Below the pieces are notes generated by a model. The model did not search any database. It was not told the origin of the DNA and saw only the letters and a list, made by a program, of their open reading frames with translations. Of a stretch of DNA of 6,400 nt, positions 5,331-6,400 are shown piece after piece. Source of the stretch: JANLSO01 sp031362405. GTDB lineage: Bacteria > Actinomycetota > Thermoleophilia > Miltoncostaeales > Miltoncostaeaceae. The stretch is from contig JANLSO010000196.1 in assembly GCA_031362405.1 (NCBI GenBank), forward strand, positions 1 through 6,400, written 5' to 3'. The stretch's first letter is position 1. Each line of letters starts with the position of its first letter. Position numbers and translations under genes: made by a program.

Positions 5331-6293
5331 TTACGAAGCCTTGCGGGCCTTCACGAGCTCGGTGAGCTGCGGGATGACTTGGTTGAGGTCGCCCACGACG
5401 CCGAAGTCGCTGAAGTCGAAGATCGGGGCGTTTGCGTCTTTGTTGACCGCGATGATCACCTGGGACGTCTGCATCCCGACCTTGTGCTGGATTGCGCCCG
5501 ACACACCGGCACCGATATAGACCTTCGGCGAGACGACCTTGCCGGTCTGCCCCACCTGGGTCGCGTAGGGGTACCAGCCCGAGTCGACCACGGCACGAGT
5601 CGAGGCCACCGCGCCGCCGATTGCCGCGGCGAGGTCTTCCAGCAACGAGAACTTCTCCGGGGAGCCCAGCCCGCGGCCACCGGTGACGAGAATCTCGGCC
5701 TCTTCGATCGACGGGCCCGTCTGCTCTTCGTGGGCCTGCTCGACCATCGTGGCCCGCGACGAGAACGCCTCAACGTCGGTCGAGAGCTGCTCGACGGTCG
5801 CCGTTCCACCGGTCTCCACCGGGTCGAACGAGCCGGCCCGGATCAGGCCGAGCTGCGTTCCGCCCGACCAGCCGACATCTGCGCGAATCGTGTCACCCAG
5901 CGCCGAGCGCTTACCGATGAGAGCGCCGTTCTGATGCTCGAGATCGTTGAGGTCCCAGTTGAGACCCGCGTCAAGCCGTGCCGAGAGGCCACCGGCGACG
6001 TCGGAGGCGAGCACCGAAGCGGCGAACAGCACCGTGTCGAATCCCTGGTCATTGACGAGGCGGGCGATGATGTCGACGCGGCTCTGGGGAAGCGGGGCAT
6101 CGAGCGACTCGTTGTCGGCGACGAAGACCTTCTTCGCGCCGTACTTGCCGGCGATCTCCGCGAGGCCGGTGAGACCCGAGCCGATCACGACACCGGAGGT
6201 GTCGGGGTCGAGAGCGGCGGCCTTTGAGAGCGCGCCGAGCGAGCCCTTCTGGATGGTTGATCCGTGGTGCTCGAGGAAGACGAGGGTGCTCAT
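5331..6293 (-). CDS. etfA: Electron transfer flavoprotein, alpha subunit
   Basis: EtfA carries the FAD of the ETF heterodimer, which takes electrons from acyl-CoA and other dehydrogenases and passes them toward the quinone pool. The 320-residue length is typical. The N-terminal domain (about 1-190) begins STLVFLEH. The C-terminal FAD domain starts near ILVTGGRGLGS (201-211) and continues with STRAVVDSGWYP (231-242), QVGQTGKVVSPKVYIG (246-261), the family signature GAGVSGAIQHKVGM (261-274), and VNKDANAPIFDFSDFGVVGD (283-302). The QTGK and SGAIQH segments contact FAD in known structures. The ATG overlaps the etfB stop as ATGA, and an AAGGAA site (6300-6305) lies six bases upstream inside etfB. 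It is the last gene of its unit, followed by a hairpin. Nothing here suggests the bifurcating form. Confidence 0.97.
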   Translation of the reverse strand: MSTLVFLEHHGSTIQKGSLGALSKAAALDPDTSGVVIGSGLTGLAEIAGKYGAKKVFVADNESLDAPLPQSRVDIIARLVNDQGFDTVLFAASVLASDVAGGLSARLDAGLNWDLNDLEHQNGALIGKRSALGDTIRADVGWSGGTQLGLIRAGSFDPVETGGTATVEQLSTDVEAFSSRATMVEQAHEEQTGPSIEEAEILVTGGRGLGSPEKFSLLEDLAAAIGGAVASTRAVVDSGWYPYATQVGQTGKVVSPKVYIGAGVSGAIQHKVGMQTSQVIIAVNKDANAPIFDFSDFGVVGDLNQVIPQLTELVKARKAS

Positions 6294-6400
6294 ACGAGCT
6301 TCCTTTCCAGGAGGAAGTCGAAGATCTTCTGGGCGGCGGTGCCGTCGTCTTCGATCTTGGTGGTGTTCTCGCGCGACGGGGGCGCGCTCATGGCGAGCAC
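6290..6400 (-). CDS. etfB: Electron transfer flavoprotein, beta subunit, C-terminal end (partial)
   Basis: This frame enters from the right edge and gives 36 residues ending FDFLLERKLV, then TGA (6290-6292). The PPSRENTTKIEDDGTAAQKI segment matches the conserved EtfB tail, which usually has PPxRxxGxxxxDxxxAAxxIVxFL. In ETF this subunit binds AMP structurally and docks partner dehydrogenases. The overlap with etfA as ATGA and the constant etfB-etfA gene order in bacteria support the call despite the short fragment. Confidence 0.88.
   Translation of the reverse strand: MLAMSAPPSRENTTKIEDDGTAAQKIFDFLLERKLV

Noticed and set aside
5379..6227. 282-codon open frame on the + strand opposite etfA
   Set aside because: It is an antisense shadow of etfA, rich in Arg, His and Asp as expected from complementing its codons.

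Overview
The window is GC-rich, densely coded chromosomal DNA, most likely from an actinobacterium. The base composition, GTG starts, an apparently leaderless promoter, hairpin terminators without a U-tract, and the rpmE-prfA-prmC-glyA gene order all fit. A member of Acidimicrobiia or a related lineage is possible, but this is inference and not a species call.

Left part (1-1046, + strand): the 3' end of an osmoprotectant (glycine betaine/choline type) ABC transporter substrate-binding protein, closed by a perfect 14-bp hairpin. A two-gene toxin-antitoxin-like module follows: an 89-residue presumed antitoxin with a leaderless-type promoter, then a 142-residue PIN-domain (VapC-like) protein starting in a GTGA overlap. 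The PIN protein lacks the usual second acidic active-site residue (Ala46 where Glu is expected).

Middle (1043-5208, - strand): a translation and one-carbon cluster read right to left as rpmE (ribosomal protein L31), prfA (release factor 1), a 219-residue protein of unknown function, prmC (release-factor glutamine methyltransferase) and glyA (serine hydroxymethyltransferase). PrmC methylates the GGQ glutamine of RF1, so enzyme and substrate are encoded together. prfA, the unknown gene and prmC are joined by overlapping stop/start codons. glyA follows after 48 bp and may also have its own weak promoter. glyA and the PIN gene converge so tightly that their stop codons share one CTAG palindrome.

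Right part (5294-6400, - strand): the end of etfB and all of etfA, the two subunits of electron transfer flavoprotein, overlapping at ATGA. A GC-rich hairpin just after etfA separates them from a strong -10 element that probably drives rpmE.

Most of the window is housekeeping. The parts most worth a second look are the active-site-altered PIN module with its unrecognised antitoxin, its antisense relation to the glyA operon, and the unknown gene between prfA and prmC. No CRISPR, tRNA, rRNA, insertion sequence or phage gene was seen, and there is no gene-free stretch over 300 bases.
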